Notes: generated from the letters alone by a model not told the origin. A stretch of DNA of 64,000 nucleotides from Tenodera sinensis (GCA_030765045.1 CM060972.1:60923773-60987772); one strand, 5' to 3'; counted from the first letter of the stretch, positions 22,120 through 33,555 are shown. Made by a program: numbers and translations.

Positions 22120-22332
22120 GGCGTTGTTTAACGACGTTGTCAATTGCCAGGATCACATCAGCGTCACCGGTGTGCCGAAATTTTGTCCCGCAGAACTTCT
22201 TTACATTCCAATAGATCTACTGACATGGAGCTGTCGTTTCTGGGCACACTTAAAAACCATCGGTCTGGGCCGGTTTTGAACCCGCGACCTTGGGATCAGC
22301 GTCTAACCAACTGAGCCACCCAGACTGACGGT
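22120..22332 (-). repeat. SINE family B, copy 1
   Basis: The minus strand begins CAGTCTGGGTGGCTCAGTTGG (A-box), with CGCGGGTTCAAAACCGGCC (B-box) about 40 nt on. A body of about 140 bp ends near TTGTTTAACGACG. A second copy in the same orientation lies at 24605-24840. It directly abuts SINE A. Confidence 0.75.
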
Positions 22333-22435
22333 GTAATGGCGAGATTCCTCCCAGCATTCATTCCAGAAATTTCATTCCCATCATAGCAATGTCGTTAGCT
22401 ATTGTAAACTCGTAGGAATGCATCGCAAGTAATAA

Positions 22436-22530
22436 TTGCTGTTTTTGTTTGTTTGTTTGTTTGTTTGTTTTTTTTTTGTTTTTTTTTTTGTTTTTTTTTT
22501 TTTTTTTTGTTTTTTTTTTGTGGGGGGGGA
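22436..22530 (-). repeat. (CAAA)n/poly-A-like tract read on the minus strand
   Basis: The + strand is TTTG repeats merging into long T runs. Because the LINE ORF1 at 22650-23930 is on the minus strand, this may be the A-rich 3' tail of that insertion after an internal deletion. The link is inferred from position only. Confidence 0.6.
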
Positions 22531-22649
22531 GGGTCGGCGGAAGGGGAATGGGATTAAAGGTATAAGGGAAAAACAAGTATTTGATATTTGGGGAGGAAAA
22601 CGGAAGGGGGAGAGAAGAAACTTTATACTGTGGTGATTATTTGTATTGT

Positions 22650-23930
22650 TAGAATAGTGATGTCGAGTACCGCCTTAGCATAGCGAATGCTTGTGTATAT
22701 ATGTAGAGGCGGATCTGCTTATGCAGAGGTAAGTATATCTCATTGCTGAGGCCCTGAGTGCGGCCATATTCTTTGGGGGGCGATACTTGAATCTTGAGAT
22801 TTGCTCTTGGTATCGTTCCATCGATCGGTTCGGCTGCACGTAGAGGGGAACTGCGCGATTGTAGGCTAGAGCAGGCAGAGGGCGTTCTTGCTTTGGCTCT
22901 TTCAGTTGCTGGTTCGGCATCCAGAAGAACGCGCTGTTGCTTCCTTGATGTCCAATGATCGTCGAAGGGCTTCCTTCCACGTTGCAACTCGTTCTATAAG
23001 GTTCCAAGTTTCGCCTGCAGTTCTTGAAAGGCTGTGGCTGTGGTTTTGGTTGTGATGTGTGTGAAAGTCTGTGTTTCGGCAATGACTGCGTTGGCGTCTG
23101 TGAGGGTTTGGTTGTCCGGTGTTTCGGCGCCGTGAACACGTCGCTTGTCCCGTGTAGTACACGGGGCGACGCCTCAAGTCGTGATTGCCGTAGGCAAGTG
23201 TTAGGCATCCAGTGTGACAGTAGTGATATCGGGCAGCTGAAGTGCAGGTGTCGGCCAGGTGGCTGTACCGGCAGCAGCGTAGACAAGGTGTGGGGCGGGT
23301 ACCCCGGCTGGCCTCGACATTGAGCATCTGCTCGACAGCAGCGCGGTAGTCTACCCGTCCCAGAACTCTGGCCGTACTTGTGATGCCATTCCTCGTTGCT
23401 TTCATCACTGAAGGCAAACTGTCGGGCGGCGTTAAGGAGTAGTGAGTGAGGGAGCTGCGCATGCACTCCGCGCACTTGGTCCTCAACTGCTTTTCCTTCC
23501 CTGCAATGTTGACTTTGCGATGGCTGTGAGGCAAAAATTCTGCCAACCATGACCACGAGCTGCTGGCAGGCTGAGGTTCAGCCTGAAGTATTTTGCTACG
23601 TACCCACAGGGTAATAGGGTACCGCAGATAGGAATTTGTATTGAAGGAATTTTGAGGGTGGCGTGTTTTTAAATTTGGGATGGTTGGGCTTTTGAAGGGC
23701 GCAATTCTGCCGTCAGGAGGCTGGCTCCTTATATAGTCTATAAATAGTGTCACCCTTAATGGATGGGAGCTTGCAGAAGAAGGAGGGTATTGTGCGGTTA
23801 AGGCCTGTTAGATGAATCAGACAGATCGGCGCCACCTAGATGTATTCTAGGTAGACAGGAATATGGAGGGGGAAAATTTAATTATGATATACTATACCGG
23901 GTGGGAGGTCCTGCTTTGGCCACACGTTAG
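22650..23930 (-). pseudogene. LINE ORF1 (gag-like, CCHC zinc knuckles), frameshifted
   Basis: Overlapping minus-strand frames (22902-23753, 283 codons; 22675-23556, 293 codons) together cover an ORF1-like protein. The first frame reads MKATRNGITSTARVLGRVDY, then PCLRCCRYSHLADTC and further Cys/His clusters, the zinc-knuckle region of non-LTR gag proteins. The second frame continues with QERPLPALAYNRAVPLYVQP. Reading must switch frame, so at least one indel has broken it. The block is markedly GC-richer than its neighbours. No reverse transcriptase follows, so most of ORF2 is gone. Confidence 0.6.
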
Positions 23931-24189
23931 CCAGGGTGTTTACAAATATGTCCAGTACAATTGTCAATGAAGAAAATAATTTGTCGAATATTTGCAGTCA
24001 TCTAGCTTATTGACGAATGTATAGGCACAACTGGTTTATATTTCACTAACTGTCGCGCAAACATTGTGTGAACAATGATGTAACGTATTTCTACCTTAAT
24101 TCGAATGAATTTAGTCTAAATTTAATGCTAAATGTCATGCAAAGTTTAATTTCTAAGAGATTTGGCTACGTTAACATTAAATTGTGACT

Positions 24190-24450
24190 AAAATCGTTCG
24201 GAAAGTGTAAGTATTTAAAAATTCAAACAAATAACAAGGATTAACTCCAAAATGGTTAGGTCCACAAACAATTTATTTGAATATAAATTTGTCTGCTTTG
24301 AGATCCACATTTTTTGTATAGTAAGGTTTTATTTATCCGTTACGGTTTACCAATTATGCAAAATACATTCATAATGAATAGGACAATTTTTTTGTTTTTC
24401 GGGTGGAACCTTGGTATCGAATTTTTGGATGGAACTTCCTCCACTTTAAT
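24190..24450 (-). repeat. R09 repeat, rearranged partial copy
   Basis: Minus-orientation fragments of R09 (AAATTCAAACAAATAACAAG, ACGGTTTACCAATTATGCAA) run directly into the 5' end segment (TTTTTGGATGGAACTTCC), with the middle deleted. Confidence 0.55.
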
Positions 24451-24479
24451 TATTTTAATTCATAATGCATTTTAAATGA

Positions 24480-24600
24480 AATTTAAACCGGATCGTGTCC
24501 CTACTGCGGCCCTTGAGCCACGAAGGGGCCCCTGCAGGCGGCGCTCTGAGCGAACCGGCGGGGGACCGGTGTTCTAGCTAGTCGGGGAGTACAACTGGAA
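24480..24600. other. Short GC-rich block
   Basis: About 120 bp of markedly GC-rich sequence (for example GAACCGGCGGGGGACCGGTG) with no ORF. It immediately precedes SINE B, and its origin is unknown to me. Confidence 0.35.
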
Positions 24601-24604
24601 AATG

Positions 24605-24840
24605 TTGAATTAAATTAAATTATTTTCTTGTTTAACGGCTCTGTAATTGCCAAGATCATATCAGCGTCGCCGGTGTGCCGGAGTTTCGTCCGCAGGAATT
24701 CTTTTACAGGCCAGTAAATCGACTGACAGGCAGCTGTCCTTTTAAGCACACTTAGAAACCTCGGTCTGGGCAGGATTTGAACCCGCGACCTTGGGATCAG
24801 TAGGCCAGCGTCTTACCAGCTGAGCCACCCAGACTGACAG
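24605..24840 (-). repeat. SINE family B, copy 2
   Basis: Second copy of the SINE at 22120-22332, same orientation. The minus strand has GTCTGGGTGGCTCAGCTGGT (A-box) and GTCGCGGGTTCAAATCCTGC (B-box) and the same body ending in TTTAACAAG-like sequence. This copy keeps the better B-box. Confidence 0.78.
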
Positions 24841-25034
24841 GGAAATGTAGGGACGCCTAGCCTTTTTTGTGCCTACTCTCTTGTGGTCTGGCCGCCCTCT
24901 GTCTCCTCTTGCCTCATCCCTCTCTCCTGGATGCGCCATTTCGGGGCATAGGGACAAAAGATCTTGAAGGTTGAAGTGCCAAAGTTCCCCTCCGCGGCTG
25001 TCCTACTCATACTGTTAGGGACGCAGTAGAGAAA

Positions 25035-25565
25035 GTTAGAAAAATGATGTGCTGCAGTCAAATGAACAAATGTTCTTAAACAGCTTATTCTTCTACCTGC
25101 TTCATAATAATAGAAATAAACTTTTTGTAGAGATGCTTTTATCACGTATTTCCAATTGCAAAATGGAAATATAGAGGGTTTTAGTGTTAGTCAAATCTTA
25201 TAAGGGTTGGTCGCATGTGATCCCTTTGAAAGTCCATTCTTTTTATTTGAGCAGGGAATAAAAAAAGGAATAACTTTCCATTTGAGAAAAGTGTAAGTAT
25301 TGGAAAATTCAAACCAATAACAAGGAATATCTCGGAAATGGTTAACTCCACAAAACATGCACTTGTTCATAAATGGGAAAATATCTTAAACATTTGGCAA
25401 TTTAATCGAAATCTTCGGAGCCATTTTTTTAGAAAATAAATAAATTTCTAAAACATGTTTGTGTACAAGTTGTTTGGGATGTAGGATTTCCTTTTTTTAT
25501 GTTTATGTTGCATTCTTGGAAGCTGCTGAACTTAAATACGAAGCTTGATATTTAATAAACTTTCC

Positions 25566-25608
<43 letters not shown>

Positions 25609-25735
25609 TCATAGATAAACATGTGCAAGCGGACACACACATACAAAGATGCATTTTTATTTCTGTGCATTCAGGGAGTCTCAAAACGTGTTCCCGGTGA
25701 AACCTCGGTATCGAATTTTTTATGGAATACAATAA
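25035..25735 (-). repeat. R09 repeat, diverged copy
   Basis: Minus-orientation R09 recognised from its 3' flank (ATGATGTGCTGCAGTC), the ACCAATAACAAGGAATATCTC segment, and the 5' end (AATTTTTTATGGAATACAAT). A CACAC-rich site lies at about 25632-25645. A GTAGAGAAAGT end of another copy lies immediately before it, so two copies abut. Confidence 0.65.
25568..25601. repeat. Poly-T tract
   Basis: Uninterrupted run of about 34 T bases within the R09 copy at 25035-25735. Confidence 0.97.
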
Positions 25736-25789
25736 TTCCTCTAATTACTATGCCTAGTACACAAAATAAATGTCTGAGGTGTTACGTTC

Positions 25790-26582
25790 ACATGACTTCT
25801 CTACCCATTCTTCAAACTGTTCTTTCAAAAACTTGCTTCTATTTACCTCATATGAATCTAGATCGATTTTTGTAGAAAACTATTTTATATCGTATTTCTT
25901 TGTAGGTGTAATAAGAATATGGGAAGATAGTAAGCCTAAGCGATAATCAACCCTTTTAGGAGCTAGTCGCTACGTGATAGCTTTGAAATTCCATTGTCTT
26001 TACATCACCAGGAGATAAAAACGAATAACGACTGTGCATTTGAGAAAGGTACAAGAATTTTAAAATTCAAACCAATACCATGCAATATCTCGTAAATGGT
26101 TTACTAAAAAAGCAATTTCTATAAACTGTGTAGTTTAGCAAGAATTGCATTCTTTGTATAGTAAGATTTTACCTGTCCCTCACGCTTTATCAGTTACGCA
26201 TACGTCATTTAGAATGAAATAGGTTTCAGATGCCGTCTCCAGAAAATTTATTTAGCATGAAAATATCTTAAACATGTAGCATTTTAATAAAAATCGTTAG
26301 CAATTTTTGAGAAAATGGAAATTTTAGAAAAAAATGTTGCATTTAAAGCGTAGTCTAGGATTTGGTTATCTTCGTGTCATACACTTGGAAAATGCTGAAC
26401 TTTAATATTAACTATGGTAATCAACTGACCTTACGTTTTTTTAGTTATGCCGTTCACAAACATACGCTCTTTCTTTCTCACACACATTTTTTTTCTAAAA
26501 AGGTTTTTTATTTTGGAGGAGGGGTTTAAGGAGTCTGAAAACATTTACATCTCGCTATCGAATTTTTGGGTGGAATACAATA
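25790..26582 (-). repeat. R09 repeat, diverged copy adjacent to the previous one
   Basis: Another minus-orientation copy, starting with GTTCACATGACTTCTCTACC and ending with TTTTGGGTGGAATACAATAT. The (CA) site is short and interrupted (CTCACACACAT at about 26479). It lies head-to-tail with the 25035-25735 copy. Confidence 0.65.
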
Positions 26583-27040
26583 TCACGTGATCGCATCGAG
26601 ATACTGTGTAGTGAGGTCGTTGGACGCATCGACAAGGGTGTGTTGGTCCCAATACCAGTAGCGGGGTGCGGCGGTTGAACGACCTGCGTAGAGCTGAACA
26701 CGTGACCCTGAAGCGCAGGTGCATCACGTTTTTGAGCACGCTCAAGGACAGGAATTTTTATGAAAGTGCTGGCGGAAGTTCTCATGGCGCGTGCGTCCCA
26801 AAACATTTCTGCAAATTGCTGGACACTTGTGCAAGCTAGCAGAAACCATACAGTAGCGCTGTTGATCCGTTACGACACCCTTTTGTTTAGCAATGAATTT
26901 GCACTGTTCTCGGTATTAGCTTCACACACAGAGAGAGCAGAAAATAGGACGCTGTTATGTATAGGACCTTTCAAACGTGACTTGAAACCGTTAACGTTTA
27001 ATGATTTTCCAGAAAAAGAAAAGCTTGGATAAAAGGTGTA
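26583..27040. other. Unrecognised, moderately GC-rich stretch
   Basis: Short frames occur on both strands and no family motif is visible. It is bounded by an R09 copy and SINE family C. Confidence 0.35.
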
Positions 27041-27047
27041 GCAGTGA

Positions 27048-27600
27048 GAGCGCGATGGCTCAGGCGGTAACGTCTGTGGCCCGCATTCGGGAGGTCTTAT
27101 GTTCGATCCCCGTGGCCGTACACTCTGACATGGGTTTTTCCGTGGTTTCCCCATGCCACTTAGGCGAATACTGGGGTGCATTATTTCATATCACGGTTTC
27201 CTTTCCATCACTTCTCTTCATTCCATTTCCTTATCTTTCAGGTGTACTTCTAGGCGTGTAGTGTTGGCAGTGCCGGGCAGATGGTGCGGATGATTGCGCA
27301 TGGTAGCTGCTGTTCTCGGCGCTAGGTGGCGTTTGGCTGACCTTGTGCTCCGTTGGGAGGAGGCACGCTCAGTGTGACACCGGAACCTCGGTGTGATGAC
27401 TGCTTGGCGGGGCCTGGCGCCGGGATGAAGAAATATCAGCACTTGTTAGGGACTTCCGCGCGTCTCTGTGACCTGTCTAGCTGTGACCCTCCGTGGAATC
27501 TTCGGTTCCCTAATTTCATTCCTGCCTCGTGGGGGGTGGTAGCCACAATAGATCTGCGTAGGCCGAAGTGAGCGAGGTGTTTCCTCTGTGTCTGGCTCAT
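27048..27600 (+). repeat. SINE family C (long composite), copy 1
   Basis: The tRNA-like head GCGCGATGGCTCAGGCGGTA (A-box) and TTATGTTCGATCCCCGTGGC (B-box) are followed by an about 450-bp body. The body includes CACTTAGGCGAATACTGGGG, CCTTATCTTTCAGGTGTACT, GGGGCCTGGCGCCGGGATGA and AATAGATCTGCGTAGG. The whole unit recurs immediately downstream (27685-28150). Short frames here are repeat sequence, not genes. Confidence 0.65.
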
Positions 27601-27684
27601 CAGTTGAAGGTGCTGCATATGAGAAAACATGGATGACATTTCAACGCTCTCTAGAATCTGCTTGACCAAACGAAGTGGCGCCGC

Positions 27685-28150
27685 GGCAACACGTGCGACT
27701 CGCATTCCCGGGTTCGATCCCCGGCAACCGGGCACTCTGACTTGAGTTTTTCCGTGATTTCCCCGTGTCACTTAGACGAATACTGGGGTGCATAATTTCA
27801 TACCAAGATTTCATTTCCTTATCTTTCAGGTGTGCTTTAGGGCGCGTGGTGTTTGGCGGTACCGGTCAGATGGCGCGTATGCTTGCGCATTGTCACCATT
27901 GCTCTCGGTGCTCGGTGGCGTTGTCCTTCGTGGGTGGGGATGCTTGTGCAGGGTCACAGCTGTTTAGTGGGGCCTGGAGCCGGGATTAAGAGATCTCGGC
28001 TTTTATTAGGGACTTCCGTGAGTCTCTGTGGCCCGTCTGACTACGGCCCTGTGGCAGCCTGCGGTTTCCTCACTTCATCCCTGTCTCCTGGGGACATAGA
28101 CCTCAATAGATCTGTGTAGGACGCAGTGCGCGAGATGTCCCCCTCCGTGT
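27685..28150 (+). repeat. SINE family C, copy 2, direct tandem
   Basis: Same order of blocks as copy 1: CGGGTTCGATCCCCGGC, CACTTAGACGAATACTGGGG, CCTTATCTTTCAGGTGTGCT, GGGGCCTGGAGCCGGGATTA, CAATAGATCTGTGTAGG. The A-box half is weak, so the head is partly lost. The copies have diverged noticeably, so the duplication is not recent. Confidence 0.65.
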
Positions 28151-28179
28151 ATACTATTTACCATTTAGCATCTACTTAT

Positions 28180-28252
28180 AGTAGGTATAAGAATGATTGG
28201 ATTCCACCAAAATTCGATATCGAGATTTCCCCGCTCCATTAAACATGCACTA

Positions 28253-28288
<36 letters not shown>

Positions 28289-28560
28289 TGAAACATTTTT
28301 ACAACAAAGTGTCTGTATATGTCTGTCTGTTTGTCAATTTATCTATCTGCCTGAAAACAGATAACTCAAACGAAAATTTGGATTAAATATGTACTAAACT
28401 TGTTATTTAAGTTCAGCATCTTCCGAGGATGCAAAACGGTTTTCAAGAAAATTCCCGCACTCCAAACATCTTTTACGTGGATTTTTTTTTTCCCACGAAG
28501 TTTGATTTTCTCAAAAAGTAGCTTTTAATATGGAAGTCAAACACAATGACTATGACGTAT
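28180..28560 (+). repeat. R09 repeat, 5' portion with a poly-A insertion
   Basis: Plus-orientation R09 5' half: GGATTCCACCAAAATTCGAT through ACATCTTTTACGTGG. A run of 32 A bases at 28254-28285 sits where the AAAAA tract lies in other copies. A TGTCTGT-rich site lies where the microsatellite does in other copies. Confidence 0.6.
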
Positions 28561-28869
28561 ACCTACTTGGTTTGCAGCAAACTTGTTAAAGTACACTACC
28601 TTCAATATTCGAATGGACCAACACCAGTTTAAGTATGTTTTGGACATAGATTACAGTACAAGTGTGAAATAATCGTCTGTTGCCAAACGAAGTAGCAATG
28701 TGAATGAGAAGAGGATAATGCGATTGCTCATGTCCCTGGTGCGCATTGATGGTCAGAAGCACGTGTCTTCAGATAGCGCATGCGCTCTGCGCAGGACTTA
28801 GTAATACAATTCTCAGACCAGTATTTCGGGCGCGTTTTTGCTTTTTGTTCTTGTTTACATGAGCTTTCC

Positions 28870-29390
28870 ATCAAAGGCCGGCGATATTATCATGTAATAG
28901 TTGTGCAAAATTATATAAAAGTCATTCAGAAACAAGTTGACTTCACAAGATATCCGCAGAAAATTCAAGATACATATATCTACGTTTTATTAGTTTTGCA
29001 AATATCTGAAAGTGGAATAATTTAATTAAAATCGTTAGACATTTTTGAGCAAATAAAAGCAACGAAAACTGTTTCATATAAAGGTAGTTTGATATTGTTA
29101 AAGTTTCTTGAAAATCATCCTGTAATACCTTCGGAAAATGTGTAAGTCAGACGTTTCGTTTTTAGTTATTCTGTTCTCCCTTCTCCCTCCCTACCGCACT
29201 CTCTACCCTCCCTTTCTCCCCTCCCTCTCTCCCCCTCATGTGCGTGCGCGCATCTTAACCTAAAATGCATTTTTGGGGGCTTCAGAAAACCTCAAAATAT
29301 GTACGGGTACTTCCGGTGAAATCTCGACATCACTTTTTCGGGTGGAATACAATGTTTTCGCTACCTATTACATGTGTGGTAGAGAAAAAA
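28870..29390 (-). repeat. R09 repeat, 5' portion inverted
   Basis: Minus-orientation R09 fragment including AATTAAAATCGTTAGACATT and the end CGGGTGGAATACAATG through GTGTGGTAGAGAAAAAAAAG. The usual CA site is replaced by a pyrimidine-rich CTCCC array (29176-29236) followed by GTGCGTGCGCGC. Confidence 0.6.
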
Positions 29391-30349
29391 AAGTATTTTG
29401 AAAAAAGTTCATGTGTGTGTGAGCGTGTGTTTGCGAGCGGTCTGCATGAATGTATTCACAGAGGAAAATTCGGATTAACACCAAATATAACATTGTTAAA
29501 ATTGATTTTCTGTACTATGGTGCTAAGGTTAAAACTACTTGCATAATATAACCAAACGTTTACCTGGTTACTTCGGCCATAACTTCAGTGACAAGTGTCT
29601 ATAGGTTTGGTTATAGAGCACTGCACATCTGCCCGGAAGCATATTTTTAACAATATGAACACCTGCCGTAAAAATACCTGTGTTTTACAGAACTTAGTAT
29701 TTTAGTCACACTTTTAAATCTTGCAAGAAAATTTCTCCAACACAATCCCTTTAAAAATTGGAGCGTTATAAGCGGCGACGCTCATTTTTGCTTGTAAAGA
29801 GAATATGGACTGGAAGGCAATAATATGGTTTCGGTACAGTCAATTTCATTGGAGCTGTTACAGAAATAAATTAAAATATACGTGGAGACAAGTTTTAATA
29901 ATAAAGTAATAAATAATAACAAAGCAAAAGAAAAAAGTATTTCGTAAATTAGATATTTATGTTAAAAAGACAGAAAAAGGCAAACTAAATCGCAATGCAA
30001 TTCGTACAGATTCACGTTCAAATTGAAGATTGGGGCTTACTGTATCACATTCCAGAGTAGCATGGATATTCTACCATGCTATTTCCATTTGTTGAATACG
30101 TGATGCTAGATAGTCATGCAGGTTTGCCTAATCATGGGACTCGAGGAAGTAAGGCATTTTTGCCACTCTTGCCTTGTTCGATACTGAAGACCGCAGTGTG
30201 AAATGTTGCGAGTGTTTTATTACAGGTTGGGCCAGAGCGGTAACCGGTCAGACAGTGGAAGTGGTATTCCCAGTTGGTATAGTCGCTGGGGCAGGATTTC
30301 TCCCCACCAGCTCAATTTTCTCACTGACGATGTCTTATTACTTTCTCTG
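29391..30349. other. Unrecognised stretch
   Basis: AT-rich with no recognised gene. At about 30120-30160 the sequence ATGGGACTCGAGGAAGTAAGG also occurs at 35685-35715, so a small dispersed repeat is shared with the mariner-like region there. Confidence 0.35.
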
Positions 30350-31410
30350 CTACGTATAGTAAGCAAGGCAAGTATTGTATTCCACTCACAGATTCCATAC
30401 CAGCATTTCAGGAAAACATGTTTTGAGACTACCTGAATGAATGAACGAATCAATGTATGAATAAATAAATAAAAAAAAATAAATAAACAAATAAACACAA
30501 GATCGACTACCGAAATTTCACTGGAAATACACGTTTTGAGTTCCCCTAAACTAGGCCTCGCGGAATACCTTGAGGACCTAAATTGTTTTTATCAACTAAA
30601 TATAGAGTCATCAGTCCAGGCCGTGAGCAGCTGCGCTCAGTGAACACCATTTGTCCAGCCCTATCCTAAATCCAAGAAAAGCGTTTTTACATTGCCTACC
30701 ACAAATTGTAATGTCGGGATTAGGATGAGTTTAACGTAACGTGACTTAACGCTTAAGTATGCAGTATTGCATTCCACCCAAAAATTCGATACTGAGATTT
30801 CACGGAAAATACACGTTTTGAAACTTCCTGAACCCAGAAAACCATTTTACTTTCTCTGTCATGTACATAGAAGGTAGAGATGTTGCATTCCATCCGAAAA
30901 TTCGACATCAAGATTTTAAAGGAAATATAGGTTTTGAGTTTCCCCGAATTCAGAAAAAAGGCGTTTTTATTTTCTCTGTTGTGTATGGTAAGTAGGAGAA
31001 GTATTGCATTCAATCCAAAAATTCGATAGAGATTTCACAGGAAATAAATGTTTTGAGGCCTCCTAAATCTAAAAAGAGACTTTTTAGAAAAAAGTTGCTC
31101 TGTGTGTCCGTCCGTTGTATGTGTGAACAGTACTCCTTGTTACTTGTCTGAATTTTCCTGCACTTAGTATACTTTACTCATGGGAAGTCGTGCAAAGAGA
31201 ACGAAATTTAAAATCCATCACTTTGCTGCCAGGTTTAAAATATTTCACTGTCGCTTAAAGCCTTCTGTAATCTCATACTCCCCTTGCACCGACAAGAAAA
31301 TTAGCAGTAAGCTAATTTCTGCAAATATTTATCTCGATTAACATGAAATAGATAGCGGAGTAAGCGTTTGTAAGCATAGTTTATACAGGAGTAGAGAAGG
31401 TCGTGATAAT
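30350..31410 (+). repeat. R09 copy with tandemly amplified 5' end modules
   Basis: The R09 5' end module (GCATTCCACCCAAAAATTCG ... GTTTTGAGGCC...CTGAA) recurs about five times in direct order, at about 30370, 30500, 30767, 30889 and 31007. Spacing is near 120 bp between the last three. Each later unit begins with an ACTTTCTCT-like terminus. The final unit continues into a diverged R09 3' half ending with AGTAGAGAAGGTCGTG at about 31395. Confidence 0.65.
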
Positions 31411-31865
31411 ACAACGTGCAGTCCAAAAGTAACGCATAAGAATTCTCAATATTCTTGATTCACACAAAATCATACATAACACGCATGTCATTTTCCTACA
31501 TAGTCTCCTTCTTTATTTAAACACAGTTGCCAATACCCAACCCACTTTTCAAAACGTTTTTTTGTGGGAGTCTGGGTATATGTTTTTGACAATGGTATGC
31601 TGCAGATCCTAGACCTGATCTCAAAGAGAATTGTCTCGCTTGGAGAGTGTTTTTCAGGGTGTCAAACAGCCAGCAATTGCTCAGAGCAATGTCGGGTGAT
31701 TCGGCAGGATGTCTTAGGTGTCTCAATTCCATTTTGCAGTAGAAATTCGGTAACAATCCGAGCCTTGTGTGGTGGAGGATGAACTTTGCCACCAGCTCAG
31801 GCCGATTTTCTCCAATTGCAGGCAACAGCTTGTTCTTCAAAATGTCTCAGTGACATTCTCCGGGA
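31411..31865 (-). pseudogene. Mariner-like transposase C-terminal relic
   Basis: The minus-strand frame 31517-31840 contains LRHPAESPDIALSNCWLFDT, then LKNTLQARQFSLRSG and KSGLGIGNCV. This matches the mariner pattern PPYSPDLAP.D..LF..LK..L.G..F...., with the third catalytic Asp present in SPD. Stops and frame changes break the end. A possible terminus lies at CAGTCCAAAAGTAACGCA (31421-31438). Confidence 0.55.
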
Positions 31866-32340
31866 TTGACATGTCCTTAGGAAGAGGATATGACGCAATA
31901 TTACCCTTATAATACCCTAATATTGCATGAGAGATTTCTTTATAAATCGGTACTGGTCACTCTTCTTGTTTTGAACTTTATCATACACTTATTTACATTA
32001 CTATAGTCTAGTACATCATCCCCATCAACAGAGACATGTTCACGGTGAATACTGACACCGTTTTTACCTTTTACACAAAAATGTTGACAGCACGCTGTTC
32101 TTCTCGCGAAAATTCCATTATAAGCAGTACACAAATGGCCACTGTCCCTTCATGCGCTAACTATTGGAACCGAACTGATGGTTTGCTCGTTGCCCAAGGT
32201 CATCTCCTTCCATCTTCATTTCTGCTGCAGCAACAATCCTACAGTCACAACGAAAATGTATGCTAATTGTTTATTTATGCCAACAAGCTTACTGCTGGTG
32301 TTTTTAAACACACAAGCCGGGAATTTAATGTCGTACTGGC
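31866..32340. other. Unrecognised stretch
   Basis: Frames on both strands (31940-32266) overlap and have no family motif. No TIR or tRNA-like signal was seen. Confidence 0.3.
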
Positions 32341-32343
32341 AAG

Positions 32344-32609
32344 TTGGTCATGGTAGCTTAGTGGTTAAAGCAGCCGCTCGATAAGCGGAAGATCCGTGGT
32401 TCAAATCCCAGCTATGGCATTAAATTTTTCAGTCCTGATTCCACCTCTTAAAAATGTATGCGTTTCTTTTGGATTCACCTTGTAACTAGGAATAGGACAA
32501 AATAGGAAATGGATCATGATCGGCTGAGGAAACCCGACGCTCCAAGGGAGAGGAAAATAAATCATTTGACTGCAGCACATTAGATTTTTGCCATGAACAG
32601 CGGTTACAT

Positions 32610-32659
<50 letters not shown>

Positions 32660-32660
32660 T
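32344..32660 (+). repeat. tRNA-derived SINE (family with intact acceptor pairing) ending in (TA)n
   Basis: The head at about 32346-32420 keeps a 7-bp acceptor stem (GTCATGG with CTATGGC, using G-T pairs), a D-arm (GCTT...AAGC) and an anticodon-like stem around TCGATAA. The T-arm pairs poorly, although GGTTCAAATCC supplies a B-box. A non-tRNA body of about 190 bp follows and ends in a TA microsatellite. That argues for a SINE rather than a functional tRNA gene. Confidence 0.6.
32612..32658. repeat. (TA)n microsatellite
   Basis: About 23 uninterrupted TA units; likely the 3' tail repeat of the adjacent SINE. Confidence 0.96.
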
Positions 32661-32859
32661 TTATAATGTTCTATATTTCAATTTCAATAAATTTAGTTTT
32701 AGGCCGTTTTTGAAATTATCAGTTTTTAAACATTTAGTCCTATACTCCTTTTACAGGTAATTTTTCAAACATTTTAGGTCATCAAAACTCGGGCCCTGAT
32801 GATGACGCATCCCGTATGTATATATTAACCTTTATGAAACCTATGGGTCATATAAGAAT

Positions 32860-33555
32860 AGTATCTGGGCGACCGAGCTTCGCTCGGCTTTTCTTTTCCT
32901 GTTTTGTAATCGTGTTTTTTTTAGAAGATACTTATAACTTGAAAAGCAAAATGTTATCCAAATATAAATTTTCATTCTAATAGTTGGAGCCTTTTCCGTG
33001 ATGAGACCTTTAATACCTTGGCTTGTTTGTTGAAATTGGCTTATTAACAGAGAAATTATGGCCAAAATAAAGTTTAGACTAATTCTGACTTACGCGTAGT
33101 CTAATATAGCTAAGTCAACTTTCTTTAGGTTGTCTGAAAGCTGTTGACAAGACCTTTAATATCCTGGCTTGTTTGTTGTAATTGGCCCATTAACAGAGAA
33201 ATTATGGCCAAAATAAAGTTTAGACTAATTCTGACTTACGCGTAGTCTAATATAGCTAAGTCAACTTTCTTTAGGTTGTCTGAAAGCTGTTGACAAGACC
33301 TTTAATATCCTGGCTTGTTTGTTGTAATTGGCCCATTAACAGAGAAATTATGACCAAAATAACGTTTAGAGTAATTGTGAATGTTATGCGTAAAATCGCG
33401 TTTTTTCAGGAATGACACCTATATAGAAAAACTTAAGCAAAACCCTGTCTGAATACAAAATTTGATCGAAATCGTTAGAGCCGTTTCCGAGTTGCGCGGA
33501 ATATATTTTTATACAAGAATTGCTCGTTTAAATATATAAGATTTTGTAAAAATGT
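32860..33555 (+). repeat. Repeat family B with a 146-bp tandem expansion
   Basis: It starts with a strong stem, CGACCGAGCTTCGCTCGG. A unit with a 146-bp period follows: GGCTTGTTTGTTG occurs at 33020, 33166 and 33312. Two adjacent units are almost identical. The right flank has the AGGAATGACACCTATATAG segment shared with 14150-14530. No coding potential is visible. Confidence 0.75.

Noticed and set aside
32344..32420. Functional tRNA gene
   Set aside because: The T-arm does not pair, the loop has C rather than T before the anticodon, and the sequence continues into a SINE-like body and (TA)n tail.
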